Counted from the stretch's first letter, positions 11,702 through 23,126 are shown. The stretch is 64,000 nucleotides of DNA from Kingdonia uniflora (GCA_014058105.1 JACGCM010000658.1:620001-684000), one strand, 5' to 3'. The notes: a model not told the origin generated them from the letters alone. Translations and numbers: made by a program.

Positions 11702-11711
11702 GTATTTATAC
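11702..11711 (-). promoter_or_regulatory. TATA-like box for the small antisense ORF (MULE copy)
   Basis: The minus strand reads ggtataaata, within a tggtatggtataaatac context about 50-60 bp upstream of the conserved frame. Comparable boxes are at 401-410 and 40648-40657. Confidence 0.4.
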
Positions 11712-11829
11712 CATACCACTACAAACCACAATAGTATTTAATGCTGAGTTCCAAATCCTAATGCCATAATGAATTAAAACACAACAATATTTAATGCTAA
11801 CCAAACCCATTTGAAATGATCCCCGGGTG

Positions 11830-12203
11830 CTGAATGTATTTGTCATTTAATGAAATATATGTCATCCATCAATTCTCCCTCTGTCATTTGTTTTTCTGTG
11901 TTTATCATTTACCATCTTCTGTCATGATATTAGTGAATGTTGTCATTTACTATATATCATTTAGCATTTCCCATCAAACATTTATCATTAATTTTTTTTA
12001 TGAAGCTTCAATCAGCTGTCGAAGACATTGGCAATAGGATGACTGCCAGTCTTGCAACCATAAATTCAAATCTTGAGTACATTATTGACATAGTTGAATC
12101 GGTAAATATGCCTATCTTCTATAATGTTGATGTTCAGTGTAATTTGTTGTTCGATTATCATTATTTATCATTTATATTGCAGCATAAAATATTTGTTCCT
12201 TAA
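11830..12203 (+). other. Exon-like segment with helical coding potential
   Basis: A plus-strand segment at 12003-12101 reads LQSAVEDIGNRMTASLATIN and continues to IDIVES. It is preceded by a pyrimidine tract and followed by gtaaat, as an internal exon would be. Its flanks hold sense-oriented tcattt repeats as in the Ulp1 gene introns. It may be a displaced exon of a MULE gene similar to the acidic/coiled spacer exons. No family is recognised. Confidence 0.3.
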
Positions 12204-12278
12204 GAGTTTAAGATTCTAAAGATAGAAATTAATGTCACTAAAGATAAGGAATATTACACTTCACTCCTACATATTTGT

Positions 12279-12550
12279 CTACTTGTTAAGATCTAGAGAT
12301 TTTACCTTGGACAAAAAATCCTGCAGCATCTCCGTTCTGACCTCAGAGATCCTTAGTTGAGTGTAAGCTTCATTTGTAATAGTATCAAGGATCTGATTGC
12401 CCCCTTGGCCAAAATTTGTGATGTCTTCCGCCGTTGACGATTGTAGACTTTTAGAATCATCAAGCATAAAAGATTCTCGAAACCAAGTTTTGAACTGACA
12501 ATGGTATTGTGGGAAATGGTAGAGTCACCTACCGGGCGGTTTAAAGACAC
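12279..12550 (-). pseudogene. Minus-strand hypothetical ORF fragment in the MULE
   Basis: A 62-codon frame (12279-12467) encodes LDDSKSLQSSTAEDITNFGQ and ISEVRTEMLQDFLSKVKSL, followed by a possible donor (gtaaaatc). An overlapping frame continues upstream to 12550. It is polar, helical and has no recognised domain. It faces the plus-strand coiled-coil gene and may be a remnant of another accessory gene. Confidence 0.3.
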
Positions 12551-12764
12551 TGCAAATAAGACTATAATTACACTTTTTTACCTTATCTACCCACGCCCAT
12601 AAACCACACCTATCAATTTTGTGAGCGCATTGACAGAACCAACGGTTAGGGTTGAGGCTTGTGCTTAAGAGACAAAGATCATAATTTTCACCGTACCAAC
12701 AAACAAGGGAATCTATCGTTAGTAGAGAAGTATGTAATGTTTGAGAACTGGTAGGGAAGTATGT

Positions 12765-14275
12765 GACAATTCAATCTTATCTTTATTACATGATTTTGAC
12801 AACTTAGTATAAAGTCAACTTTGATTACGTTTATAACAAGCTATCAATCCAAAACATCTATATTGGTAGGGAAGTACGTAATGCTTGATAATTCACAACA
12901 GTAAAATGACAATGATAACATAAAGGAATGACAAATACTAATTGAAGGATGACATTTAATGTACGGTGATAGTTAACTATACCAAAATGATACTCTTTGT
13001 AAAAACAAATAACAAATAATCCGTTTAAATTCCAGGAGCTTCTTTCCTAAACAGTCGATGTGGCAAGTCAATCTTTATTATTTGATTAGACAACTTAGCT
13101 TAAAGTCAACTTTGATTACGTTTTGAATAAGCTATCTATCTAAAACATCCACGTGGTTCCCGCAACTCTAAATACTAAGCTCTAATCCCTGCCCACACGT
13201 GATTCAAAGTCCAATTCTCCAAAGTATAAGAAACCCTAATCCCTTTTAAGCTAAATATTCTCAAGCCTCAACTATTCAAGCCATAATATCTTTACAACTT
13301 CAAAAGAAGTGTTACACTCCCACTCTACTCGATTTAGCCATGCTTCTTCCAGCATCCCTCAAGATTGGTTTGAGGCGGTAGGGATTGAAGAAGATGAGGC
13401 GGACGAACGTCTCTTTACGTTGAATAGAATTTGCCTAATGGAGAAGGATATCTCCGGTGAGAAGGCACAACTGTTAAAAGAGTATTACAAAGAGTTTAAG
13501 GAGAAATTAGGAGAACTTGATGAAATGGAGAATGAACTAGATAAAATTATAATAAAGAAAAGAGAGTATTCTGAAGAGTTCAAGTTCTATATCCACTTCT
13601 TGGAAGATCAGCTCTGCGCCGTAAAGTTGGACTGGGATGAGCACATGAAACTGTGGGAGGAGTCAGCCTATAAAATTAGTTATCTCGAGCTGAAGATCAT
13701 GGCTATGGAACGTGATCGGAATTCCTCAAGTGAGGAGCTGTGAACATTTATTTTGTTTTGTTTCACTTTTTTGCTTTCAAATAGTGATTTCCATCTAATA
13801 TGAGGGATGCAAACAACTAAAAAGTTCCATCCAAAATAAATGATATTAGGGAACTAGACAAATGATAAAGACTATATGATCAAACAATGGTTGATAAATT
13901 TTCAACTGAAAAAATCTGGTGATAACATTTGAACAGACAAATGATAAATTAACGTTAACCAATAATAGTTCTAGCAAGAAACAAATGATATATAACATGC
14001 AAACAATTGCAAAATTCTCTTCAACATATTACAAGTCAATATGATAAGTAATAATACTTGATTAGACAACTTAGTTTAAATACTCATATGACTTTCGTGT
14101 ACAACAAGAAACGACGGCACCGAACCGAAGTAATAATAACTTTTACCCTAAACATCGTGAAATCCCTGACACGCGTCCCTTCCCAATATATTCATCTCCC
14201 CTTATAAAAACTCTAATCTTAAATGAACTATTCTCAACTTTTCAAGTCTTCAATTATTCAAACCCTAACCCTAAA
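12765..14275 (+). repeat. Promoter-like segment present three times around the coiled-coil ORF
   Basis: Related blocks occur at 12765-12860, 13068-13300 and 14036-14275. Shared pieces are gacaacttag(t/c)(a/t)taa(a), caactttgattacgttt (first two copies) and, in the last two, a run of accctaatc/actctaatc leading to ctcaa(gc)ctcaactattcaa. The second copy directly precedes the ATG of the 144-aa ORF. The third is followed by no matching ORF and runs into the transposase 3' end. This suggests tandem duplication of a gene 5' region with loss of coding parts. Confidence 0.5.
13309..13743 (+). CDS. Intact 144-aa coiled-coil protein, unknown function
   Basis: One of the few intact frames in the window. 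It starts MLHSHSTRFSHASSSIPQDW, an N-terminal low-complexity stretch, then an acidic segment (EEDEADERLF). Heptad-like charged helices follow from about residue 35 to 140 (KEYYKEFKEKLGELDEMENE, then FYIHFLEDQLCAVKLDWDEH). It ends at a TGA at 13741-13743. The upstream 100 bp are rich in accctaatcc and ctcaa motifs typical of a plant 5' leader. It has no membrane segment or zinc motif. It sits between the Ulp1 and transposase genes, so it is probably a third MULE-borne gene. I do not recognise a family; interaction with transposase or with the helical spacer of the Ulp1 protein is only a guess. Confidence 0.55.
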   Translation: MLHSHSTRFSHASSSIPQDWFEAVGIEEDEADERLFTLNRICLMEKDISGEKAQLLKEYYKEFKEKLGELDEMENELDKIIIKKREYSEEFKFYIHFLEDQLCAVKLDWDEHMKLWEESAYKISYLELKIMAMERDRNSSSEEL

Positions 14276-17200
14276 TTTTTTTTTAACTTCTAAATAATAA
14301 TATAATGGAAGCAAACAAATGATGATTATAACAATACTGATAATAATGATCATACAAGCCAATGATACATAGAGTACCCAAAATACACAGTGCAAACTGA
14401 TTGCAACATCCTCATCTGGGATGACAGTTGGCTCATTGCTTATCATAAAAGATGGTGCCATTGTTAGACGTGTATTGTCATCGGATGGGATTGGCAGAAG
14501 CTTACAAGAACGACGATTGTGTCTATTTTTTTGACACCTATTACAAAATCTTAGTTTGGTGACAACAGTAGGCGTTTTTTTCATTCTCTTCCTTTGCGTG
14601 CCAGGACGACCAACTTGAACTGTTGGAATAGGAGCACGAACACGTAGATCAGTTTTTAAAATTTTGTACTGCTCAATTCCTCTTATAAGAATACATATAA
14701 GTTCATAAACAACCTTGTATGTATCATTTATGAAGTGCTCAGAGACACGTGTAGTTGGATCAACATTAGCAAGACCGAGAGCGCATAATCCGTGTTCACA
14801 AGGTATACCCATCGTTTATCACCAACGGCAAGAACAAGTACCATCTTTAATATTTATTGAATCGGTTCTGCCATAACTAGTCATCTGAAAATGGTGACGT
14901 GATGTACGAACCCTACAAGTTAGTAGATCCGTCACAAACTTTCTGCTCTCACAGTGATCTGTAGCCCATGGTGCTAAGCGAGCTTGACTCTTCTCAGCTT
15001 CCTCCCTATATGTGTAAGATATTTCTGAACAGATTCTATGTAATTCCTCAATAAACACATGGATAGGGTGATCTCTTACTTTTAATATAATATTATTCCA
15101 ACTCTCGACATGATTTGTGTAAGCCACTCCGTATCTGAACAAATGATAAACAATAGAAATAAAATGCCAAATGAGCATACACAGATGACAAATGAGATCA
15201 TACAACTGTAAAAGGAATAATAAAGAATTGATGAGAAATTATGGGAAAAAATGACAAATAAGAATGCAAATGGAGTAATAATGACTATTCCTCATATAAC
15301 AAATGAGAAGTTGATCAATAGAGAGTGACAACGTACCTACTCATTGGAATTTATAGATTATACCATATTTCCTTGGGAATACCTAGTATATATTGAAGAC
15401 CCACTAGATCTATATTATGGATAGTATTCTTGTGTTTATCGAAATTAATGCTGGTTAGGGTTTCTGCTACCATCCTAAATGTGATCCTCGTGCTTTCGAG
15501 GGTAATTTTAATGTTGTTCGATATGTGGAAGACACAAAACGTATGGATTACAAATAAAAGCACTTTGGGTACAACATTAATAATTATGGAGTTCCTATCA
15601 GAGATGACGATGAATCTAGTATCATAACCGTGAAAATTAGACCCAAACATCTCCAGGAAATATGTCCAACTTTCGATGGTCTCCGAGTCTGTTATCGAAA
15701 ATGCAAGTTGAAAAATATGATTACTTGGGTCAATGGCGATGGCTGTTAGTAGAGTTCCACAATATCTCCTTTTTAAAAAAGGCTCGTCAATCATAACAAC
15801 TGGTCTCAATAGTTTAGAAGTTTTTTTTGGAGGACCAAAATACCAAAAATACCTTGTGAATCTCTTATCCTTACAACTCATAGTTTGTATGTCAAGTATA
15901 AAATCTGGGTCAACCAACCTCACTTCCATAAAGTAGCTCGTAAGTAGTTGGTATGTGTACTCAAAACTGCCTTGTATCTGAAATAATTACGTAGATCAAA
16001 TGAAATTATGTAGCAGACAAATGATAAACATCACAGTACAAATGACACAATGAGTCGACAAAATGATATACGATAAAATGATAAACATTGCTGTACAAAT
16101 GACTTGTATGGGGATACAAATGATGTATAAAGTGATGATACCTCAGCGTGGGCTTTTAATTTTGCACGCCAGGAAAAATTGTATGTTACATCAATATTGT
16201 GATGAATTTGCATATCATTAATAATTCTAGAAGGTTGGTAGTTTGGGTCTTTTCGTAGTTTTTGCTTGATTATAGAGGCAGCCTATCTGCTAGACGTTTC
16301 CTTATACGCGTTCCCAGCTTCAGTTTCTACTCGGATGCATGTATGCACCGGGCAATAAGTACTTATTATAAATAGGGTATAACCGATCAACCTTGTCGTA
16401 TAAATCCGCCAAGAGCATTTATGACCTTTGCAGCGTACCACGATTTTATATTTGTTGCTCAGAACGTGTTCGAGATTGAACTTGTTTACAACTATATAAG
16501 CTCTTATGTGATTCTTGAGTTCAATCCTATCTCGATATAGATCACCAATGTTAAACTCTTTACTAAAGTCATAAGGATCTTCTGTGTACACAACAGATTT
16601 AAGCCAAAAATCTACGAGATCTTTTACCCTCTCGGGCTGTGACTCAAATCGCAATTCAGCTAAACAAATGAGAAATATGCTTTTTAGGATGATACTAATT
16701 TAATAAGAAATATTAAAAAGCACCTCACAAATGACAAATTTTATGAGTTTACCTGAAGGTTTAGTTTGTTTAATGATAGGTTCAGGTTCAATTGAAAGAG
16801 GAACGTTAGTTAATATAGGTTCATTAGAAAGATGAACATTAGTTAACACAGGTTCATTTCAGAGATGAATATTTGATTGAGAAATATAAGGTTTATTTGA
16901 GAGATGAACATCAGTAGGGATAGTTTGAAAAGGTTAATTTGATTGATGAGCATTAGTTAACGCAAGTTCATTTGATAGATGAACATTTGATTGAGGAATA
17001 CTAGGTTCATTTAAGGAAGGAACATCAGTACAGATAGTTTCGAAATAATCATTTGATTGAGGAACATCATCATCATTCACTATAGGTCCAAACCTATATA
17101 GATCAAGCCCTCTGCCATTTGTTTTAGGGTAATCCCTGTATTCAGATTCAGGATCAGGATCTGGAAATAAGTTATGACATAAAGGTCCCCCCTCTTTGGT

Positions 17201-17615
17201 GGTGGACAACCCTTTTATTGAACCAACATCTTTGGTGGTGGGCAACCCTTTACCCGATGAACAAATATTAGAAATAAAGTTCTGGGAGTTTTGGGATGGT
17301 ACCCTAAGCTTATTAACAATCCATATGTGAAAGGGTGTGTCGGGATTGGTTTTATGCATATTGATCATTACGTTAAAGTCTTGAACTGATGAAATTATGC
17401 ATACACAACCATGGACGAAGTTGTATAACTTACAGTCCTCACAACGGATTTCGCTTGTTTCTTCAAGGAGTGTAACAAAATCTTCGTATGACGAGTGCAC
17501 TCTTAGTGAGTTAAGTTTTGTACTTCTTCCAACATAACTAACATTGATCCAATCTTTGGACGTACGATATCCCCACCAAAATGAATAATGGTATAAAGCA
17601 GAGCTCCATTCATCC
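14258..17615 (-). pseudogene. MULE transposase (MuDR-type) gene
   Basis: Minus-strand, multi-exon. Exon 17615-16755 begins EWSSALYHYSFWWGY and has a low-complexity tail of repeated NVHLSNEP-like units. Exon 16660-16142 holds the MuDR DNA-binding domain (VRCKGHKCSWRIYTT ... CPVHTC, a C-x4-C-xn-H-x-C pattern) and one in-frame stop at 16283. Exon 15978-15345 holds the DDE core: Asp in VVMIDEPFLKRRYCGTLL (about 15781), Asp in VISDRNS (about 15605), then HTFCVFHISNN. Exon 15134-14258 ends with the SWIM finger (CSC ... CEH, about 14780-14840, split by two stops) and a CCHC knuckle (CNRCQKNRHNRRSC, about 14506-14560). A short first exon with ATG at 17887-17889 is possible. Introns carry acaaatga, the sense form of which is TCATTTGT. 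Confidence 0.8.
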
Positions 17616-17639
17616 CTAAAATAAATGATATAAATAAAT

Positions 17640-18330
17640 AATTTTGGTGATAAAGTAGCAGAACCTAAATGAGAAAAATGATATAAAACTCAACTTCAGC
17701 AATCCTTAAATAAATGATAGAAATCCCGAAATAAATGATATCAATGACCAACTCCGGTGATATAGTAGCAAATAAAAAATGTTAAAAATGACACAAGAAA
17801 AATGACAAATGATAAAGTAGCAGAAGACAATAGATTAAAAAGGTAAAGAAAAATGATTATCTACAAATTGTATCGTCTTGCATAACCATTTTCTTAAGAA
17901 AAAAAGCTTTAACTTATGATGCAGATACACAGTGAAAGATGATGGATACAGAGTTAAAGATGATATTTACTGCAATGGTTACTTCAATGGTCGAAGAGAA
18001 GGATAATAACGGTCTTTGGCAACGAGAATAACCTATGATAACAACGACCTTTTCCTCCCTAATGACCTCTGTGTAAGGACTTTAGCAAATGCAGAATGAT
18101 AGTTGGAAGACTTGGCACATGAAAGAGATAAATAATACATCAAGGAGAATACGCTTTGATTTTTGTAAAAGCTTTGCTGTAGACTTGTAGAAGAAGAAGA
18201 ATATGAAGAAGAAGAAGAATAAGAAGAAGAAGCTTTGATTTTTAAGGTTGGTAGTGCATTTAGGGGGGAATCTTCCCTCTTATTACTGTTCCTATTACTG
18301 TAGCAGATTAGACTACTCAACAACTCCAGT
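17640..18330. other. Upstream region of the transposase gene
   Basis: 17640-17880 is intron-like, with many aaatgata/acaaatga copies. 18180-18240 is a gaagaagaa-type simple repeat whose antisense frame (poly-Ser, 18033-18323) is not credible. The right end of the MULE follows. No other gene is seen. Confidence 0.5.
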
Positions 18331-18331
18331 G

Positions 18332-18612
18332 GGATATTTTATCATTTTTTTATGTATTATTTATCATTTTCTTTTCCCAAACTTTGTCATTCTTTTGGAA
18401 ATCTTTGTAATTGTTTTGGTATAGCTTTGCCATTTGTTGAGTAATCTTTGTGAGTTGGCAGTTTTATTACTACAACAGATTAGACTACCTATCAATATTT
18501 AATGTTAGAGAATAGGGTGATAGCTAAGGGGTAACAGGTAGGACCATTATCGATTTGTTAATTTTAGTATCGATTATGTAAAGATGGCAAAAAGTAGTAT
18601 TTATTCTCATAT
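18332..18612 (+). repeat. MULE right-end segment, copy 1
   Basis: About 280 bp, nearly identical to 25333-25641. It includes ggtatagctttgccatttg, gattagactacc, the ggaccattatcgatttgtta block and the terminal gatggcaaaaagtag. The second copy is followed by similar AT-rich flank for roughly 20 bp, so the true element end may lie slightly outside. Confidence 0.75.
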
Positions 18613-18674
18613 TTTCCATTATGAAAATTGGTCAAATAATTAAACTATGCGCGGAAAGATAGTTATGTTTTATT

Positions 18675-18932
18675 TGTTAGGAGTTGGGTCCAGCCCAAGC
18701 TAGGAGCCCAACAGGGTTGGGGTGTCCTACAAGACTCATAACAAGCCCATAGGCCCTTTAGGGTTATGGGGTGAGTTTTAGTAGGTTAGGTAACCTATTC
18801 AATAGGGTTATCTCATTATGCATTACGTACAGTTTTACAGTTCTCCAGATTATCAATAAAAAATCTTTACCCTCTTAATTTCTCTAAGATATAGAACTAC
18901 TAATCTTTGATAGTATTATATTTCCTAATACG
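18675..18932 (+). repeat. 5' LTR of the decayed copia element
   Basis: From tgttaggagttggg to about cctaata, roughly 258 bp. It is followed by cgttatcaacacg, which matches the position and form of the primer-binding region usually seen in this copia group (gttatca.cacg). No 3' LTR is found, so the ends are inferred from the TG start and this site. Confidence 0.55.
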
Positions 18933-19558
18933 TTATCAACACGTAAGAAGAGAAAGGAAAATCACTCTCCAGTCAACAATTTTTAGCAAAATTTTGCAAT
19001 CAAGAGGTATTTTATAATTTTATAATTTTGTTTCAATTTCTTGCTAATCTATGTTGTATGATATATGAATATAGATTAGTAGTTATTTTTTACTATTTTT
19101 TTGAATTAAAATAGGTTTTTTGTTGGTGATTTTTACCCTAGAAATATGGCTCTTTTCAAACCAAAATTACTTTTTTGTGGATATCAGATGGATGTGAGAC
19201 TACTTTGATTAGAAAGCCTATCCCGAGATCTTTCCAATGGCATATGGTACGTCTCTGGGATATGTATCAATCGCTAAGAAACGGGTGATGCAACTAGGCT
19301 GTTTCACACCCAAAAACGACGTGTGACGTCAGCAGAAAGAAAAAATAAAATTTTATTTTTTTAAATAATTATCTATTGCTAACGTCATCGTTATCCATTA
19401 ATGACATCAGTAGTAACACGTGTCAAGGACACGTGGCAGTCGCCGTACGGTCGCCGAAAGTTTGCCAGAAAAGTCACCAGAAAAGTCATCGAAACGGTCA
19501 CCGGACCAGTGACAGAAGTGGCACGTGGCAGACACGTATGGTGGACGTATGACCGAGT

Positions 19559-20649
19559 TAGGGTTGCCAATTTAACCTGCCCTACCGGAGCCCCGACTCG
19601 CCCCACCCTAAATGTGGCAGGTTTGGTATGACTAAAGCGGGAATGGGGCGAGTTTGGTTTGTTAAGAAAACTCATTTATATATTAGGGCGGGTCCGGTTT
19701 TAGGCTCAAGTAAATGGGACCCCATCACCTGACCCAGTTATAAAGGATTTGACTTGAATACCCTTAAGTTAAACCTAATTATAAAGGCATGTTAGTTAAG
19801 TCCAGCCTCCTGTCTCATCTCCTGTCTTCATTTCAATCTCCAGCCTCCTGTATTTTGTCATCAGCTTCTCTTCATTTCAACCTCGAAATAACATTATTCA
19901 CCAAACTAACCTTTATTTGTGGCTCAAGTCAAGTGAGTATTCTGATTGTAATGGATCTATGATGAAACTCACATTTTTCTTCTACTAAGAAGATTTGGGA
20001 TTTCTCCTTCTTTCTTTCCTCAGAGATCAAAACAAAGAAGAGAAGAAGAAGCAAAAAAGAGATATTTATTTTAAAGGTATTCATTATCTCTTTCTTAATC
20101 AATTGGTATTCTCATCCCTTTGATTACTACTACTACTACTTGCTTTCATTAAAAAGATTGTAAATTTTAAGTTTTTAGTAGAAATTCTTCAAACCCCACA
20201 ACTAGTGACTCATTTCATTTCTTACCAAATCTAATCATCTATGTTCTAGTATTCATCTCCATCTATATACTCCATCATTACAATCGGTATGAGAGTACAT
20301 TCAATTTCAGACCCAAAACAACATTATTCACCAAATTAACTTTTATTTTTAACAATTTTCATGGAAAATTGCTTTCATCAAACCTCACACCAATCATATG
20401 TTGTTAACTATTTTCCTTTCTCTCGTCTGAATTGCATCCCATCTTTGGTATATTAATAATGCCTATGTTTCTTTTGAGTCTTCTAAAACTTAGATTCTAT
20501 TAACAACATTAAATAATACTGTATCAAATATATGGATTTTTAAACGGGTGTTAAGCGGGTGCTGGAACGGGTTTGGGGGAAAGGTAATTTGGCGGGTATG
20601 GGAATGGTATTATTCCACCCGCCCCAAACCCGACCTATTGCCAGCCCTA
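19559..20649. mobile_element. hAT-like non-autonomous element with 8-bp target duplication
   Basis: The 1,091-bp element starts tagggttgccaattt and ends attgccagcccta, forming imperfect terminal inverted repeats (TAGGG(t/c)TG(c/g)CAAT). It is flanked on both sides by gaccgagt (19551-19558 and 20650-20657), the 8-bp duplication diagnostic of hAT insertion. Subterminal regions are GC-rich with cgggt/acccg repeats (19575-19720 and 20545-20635). There is no transposase frame. It splits the copia leader. Confidence 0.88.
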
Positions 20650-20657
20650 GACCGAGT

Positions 20658-21891
20658 CAACCTGGTCTAGACCAGTCAGCCTAGTGCAAGCGTTGACCCA
20701 GACCAGTCCAGGACCGGTTTAGACACTAAATTGGCTATTTAAAGCTCAATTTTTGGTCAAATTGAGTTTAATTTTTTTTGAAAAATTCCTATTGACTGGA
20801 CCTACCCCTAGGAGGACCCATTTTTAATTTTTTTTATGAAAAATATTTTTTGCTAAGAGGTGCCTTGTATAGGAAAGTTGACTCACTTATATCGGATATA
20901 AGCAAATGGATTAATGCATATTTAAGTATCTTATGATAGCTAATGGGATATTAATGGTATTTCCCTAGGATTCTAATTATCATGATCTGAGGATCAAAGA
21001 TAATACGAAACCAAGACTAATTTAGGATATGACTAGGAGTCATATCTAAATCACAATTAATTGTTAAGGACAAATAATTAGAGCTCAATTGTTAATTGAC
21101 TTAGTCTTATTTCTAAAAACATGGTATCTGAGGAACCAATTTTTTATATCTAAGTACAATTAGATGTTACATGATAATATTTAGAGGTTTATAGGAACTG
21201 ATAGCAACTTATAGTACCCTAGAATGTTAATTTAAAGACATGCATAATCAACCTATCTTGTAAACTTAGTAGACTTTGGGGTGAGACCACTTGCCAGTTA
21301 AACATCTAATACCCTTTATATTCGTAGCAAATGGCTCATTTGGCTAGAATATACAGACATTTATAAAACTTTAGGGCTTAAAACACCCTAGTTATTTTAT
21401 AACATCTAGTAGTTTTGAATAGCTATCTTGGCTAAGACTCTATTAAAACATACTTTAAGGTTAATATCACTATTTTACAGGGTAAATTTGGGATTTGGCA
21501 CTTAATAGGATATGAACAAGGTTCATCTATAAGTAATGATTGAGAATCACTGACTTGTATAGTATGAATTGCCTTTATTAATGATCAGAAATTATGCACT
21601 TAAAAACGATTTCATTAGTAACGCACACATCTAGTGGTTTTGAATATCAATCTTGGCTAAGATTCTATTAAAATGCACATCTAACATTAAGATCGTCATT
21701 TTATGGGGTAAATTTGGGATTTAATTATTAGAAAAGAATTTCATGAGTATTAGAATATGAACAGGGTTCAACTGTAATATGATTATGAATTATTTATTTC
21801 TCGTTATTCTAAGTACTATGATTTATCTTTAATGCATTTGATATGTTTATCAAAAAATTTCAATGATTGCAATCTATATTTTATATTACAG
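20658..21891 (+). other. Copia leader (untranslated region before gag)
   Basis: AT-rich sequence without a supportable gene. Two related ~150-bp stretches, near 21320-21500 (ctagtagttttgaatagc ... gggtaaatttgggattt) and 21595-21770, suggest an internal duplication. Confidence 0.45.
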
Positions 21892-22899
21892 ATGTCTGCG
21901 AAACTTAAAAATATTGAATTTCCACCATTGCTGCTCACTAGAGCCAATTACCTCGGTTAGTACATTGACACTGACTTGTTCTTGAAGTCTCTTGGTGTGT
22001 AGAAAATCATCGTCATTGGCAACAAGGAAAATCCCATGGACAAAGCAAAGGCTTTGTTTATCCTTTGTTATCATATTTAAGATGACCTAAAGACTGAATA
22101 CCTCAACAAGGTTGAGCCAGTTGATTTATGGGTAAGCATGAAGGGGTGTTATAGTCAACAAAAGACCATTATACTCCCAAAAGAGTTACACCAATAAAAT
22201 ACCCTTAGGTTTCAAGATTTTAGGATGGTCGCTGATTACAACTCAGCAGTCCATAAAATCTCTTCTTTATTTGAGTTGTGTGATAGGAAAGTCAGTGATG
22301 CTAAAATGGTAGAGAAGACTCTATCTGCCTTCCATGCTAGCAATATTGAGCTTCATATGCAACATCGGCGAGAAAACTTAATGACTCATAAAGTCTTAAT
22401 TCAGGCACTGCTCCTCTATGAGCAGAATGATGAAATTCAAATGAAGAATCATGCTATACGGCCTTCTGGGTATTTGTCATTGCCTTCGTCAAATAATGTT
22501 CAGTTTCAGGGAAACAACTCTACACATTAGGGACAAAGATATAAAAGGGACAGGGGAGGATGCCAGGGATACAGGAAGGGTAGGAACCAGAAACCCTTTG
22601 GCCCTAAAAGAGGTAAAAGATTTAAGAAATCCTGGACACCAGGTAATTTGAAGAAGGAGAAAAATTCAAATAAAGGATCTATTTGCTTTAACTGTGGTGG
22701 CACTGGACACTGTGCATGGGAATTCCATACACCACAGGTGGAAACAGATAACAAAGTCTTGACCCACCATACAGTTGTTGACACAGATAACAAACTCTGC
22801 CTCTGTGGAGTTTGCAGCGTTAGACCTCTTCGACGACACGGATGTCACCATGGATCAATATACGAAGTAATCCGTAATAATTTCTCAGTTGACATGTGA
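21892..22899 (+). pseudogene. Copia gag with zinc knuckle
   Basis: The ATG at 21892 opens a frame that stays constant to 22899 apart from stops. Segments include MSAKLKNIEFPPLLLTRANY, then LKTEYLNKVEPVDLW, ILPKELHQ, FRMVADYNSAVHKISSLFEL and KTLSAFHASN, the UBN2/copia gag pattern. A knuckle CFNCGGTGHCAWEF follows at 22681-22722; the last cysteine of C-x2-C-x4-H-x4-C has become Phe. Two stops stand where Trp is expected (after NYLG and after ELHQ). Gag would form the particle and package the RNA. Confidence 0.75.
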
Positions 22900-23126
22900 T
22901 GTCACATTAGAGATAGCACTGGTAGTTTCTTTTATAGTACAAACTTGGTTTATTTTTTGTTGTCATTATTTTTTATTTTGTTGGGAACATATCACTTATA
23001 TTTTAATAATGTGTTCGTGACATACATGAGATTTATTTCGTTCTAATAAATGTTGATTATTCAAATTTATTACTTGATAAGTAGTTAAATTTTATTTATC
23101 CTAGTTGATCTAATATATACAACCTA

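Larger units (their letters stand above)
2893..18612. mobile_element. Kaonashi-type Mutator-like element (MULE) with Ulp1 and transposase genes
   Basis: A roughly 15.7-kb unit defined by content: a plus-strand gene with DUF1985-like and Ulp1 (C48) protease domains facing a minus-strand MuDR-type transposase gene. That combination is the hallmark of plant Kaonashi (KI-MULE) elements. Both ends reach a short TTTGCC-containing sequence (left from about 2893; right, reverse complement, around 18585), but long terminal inverted repeats are absent, as in other non-TIR MULEs. I could not find a clean 9-10 bp target duplication, so the boundaries are approximate. It also carries a small antisense ORF, an intact 144-aa coiled-coil ORF, a tandem array and duplicated flanks. 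Both main genes contain stops, so the copy is probably not autonomous. Confidence 0.8.

Noticed and set aside
13960..14280. A second coiled-coil gene downstream of the third promoter-like block
   Set aside because: No ORF follows; sequence runs directly into the transposase 3' end on the opposite strand.
18033..18323. Minus-strand 96-codon frame with a serine-rich run
   Set aside because: Product of a gaagaagaa simple repeat; not a protein.
19391..19675. Overlapping open frames on both strands (94 and 76 codons) in the copia leader
   Set aside because: GC-richer leader sequence running into the hAT end; both strands open, no motif, position explained by non-coding leader.
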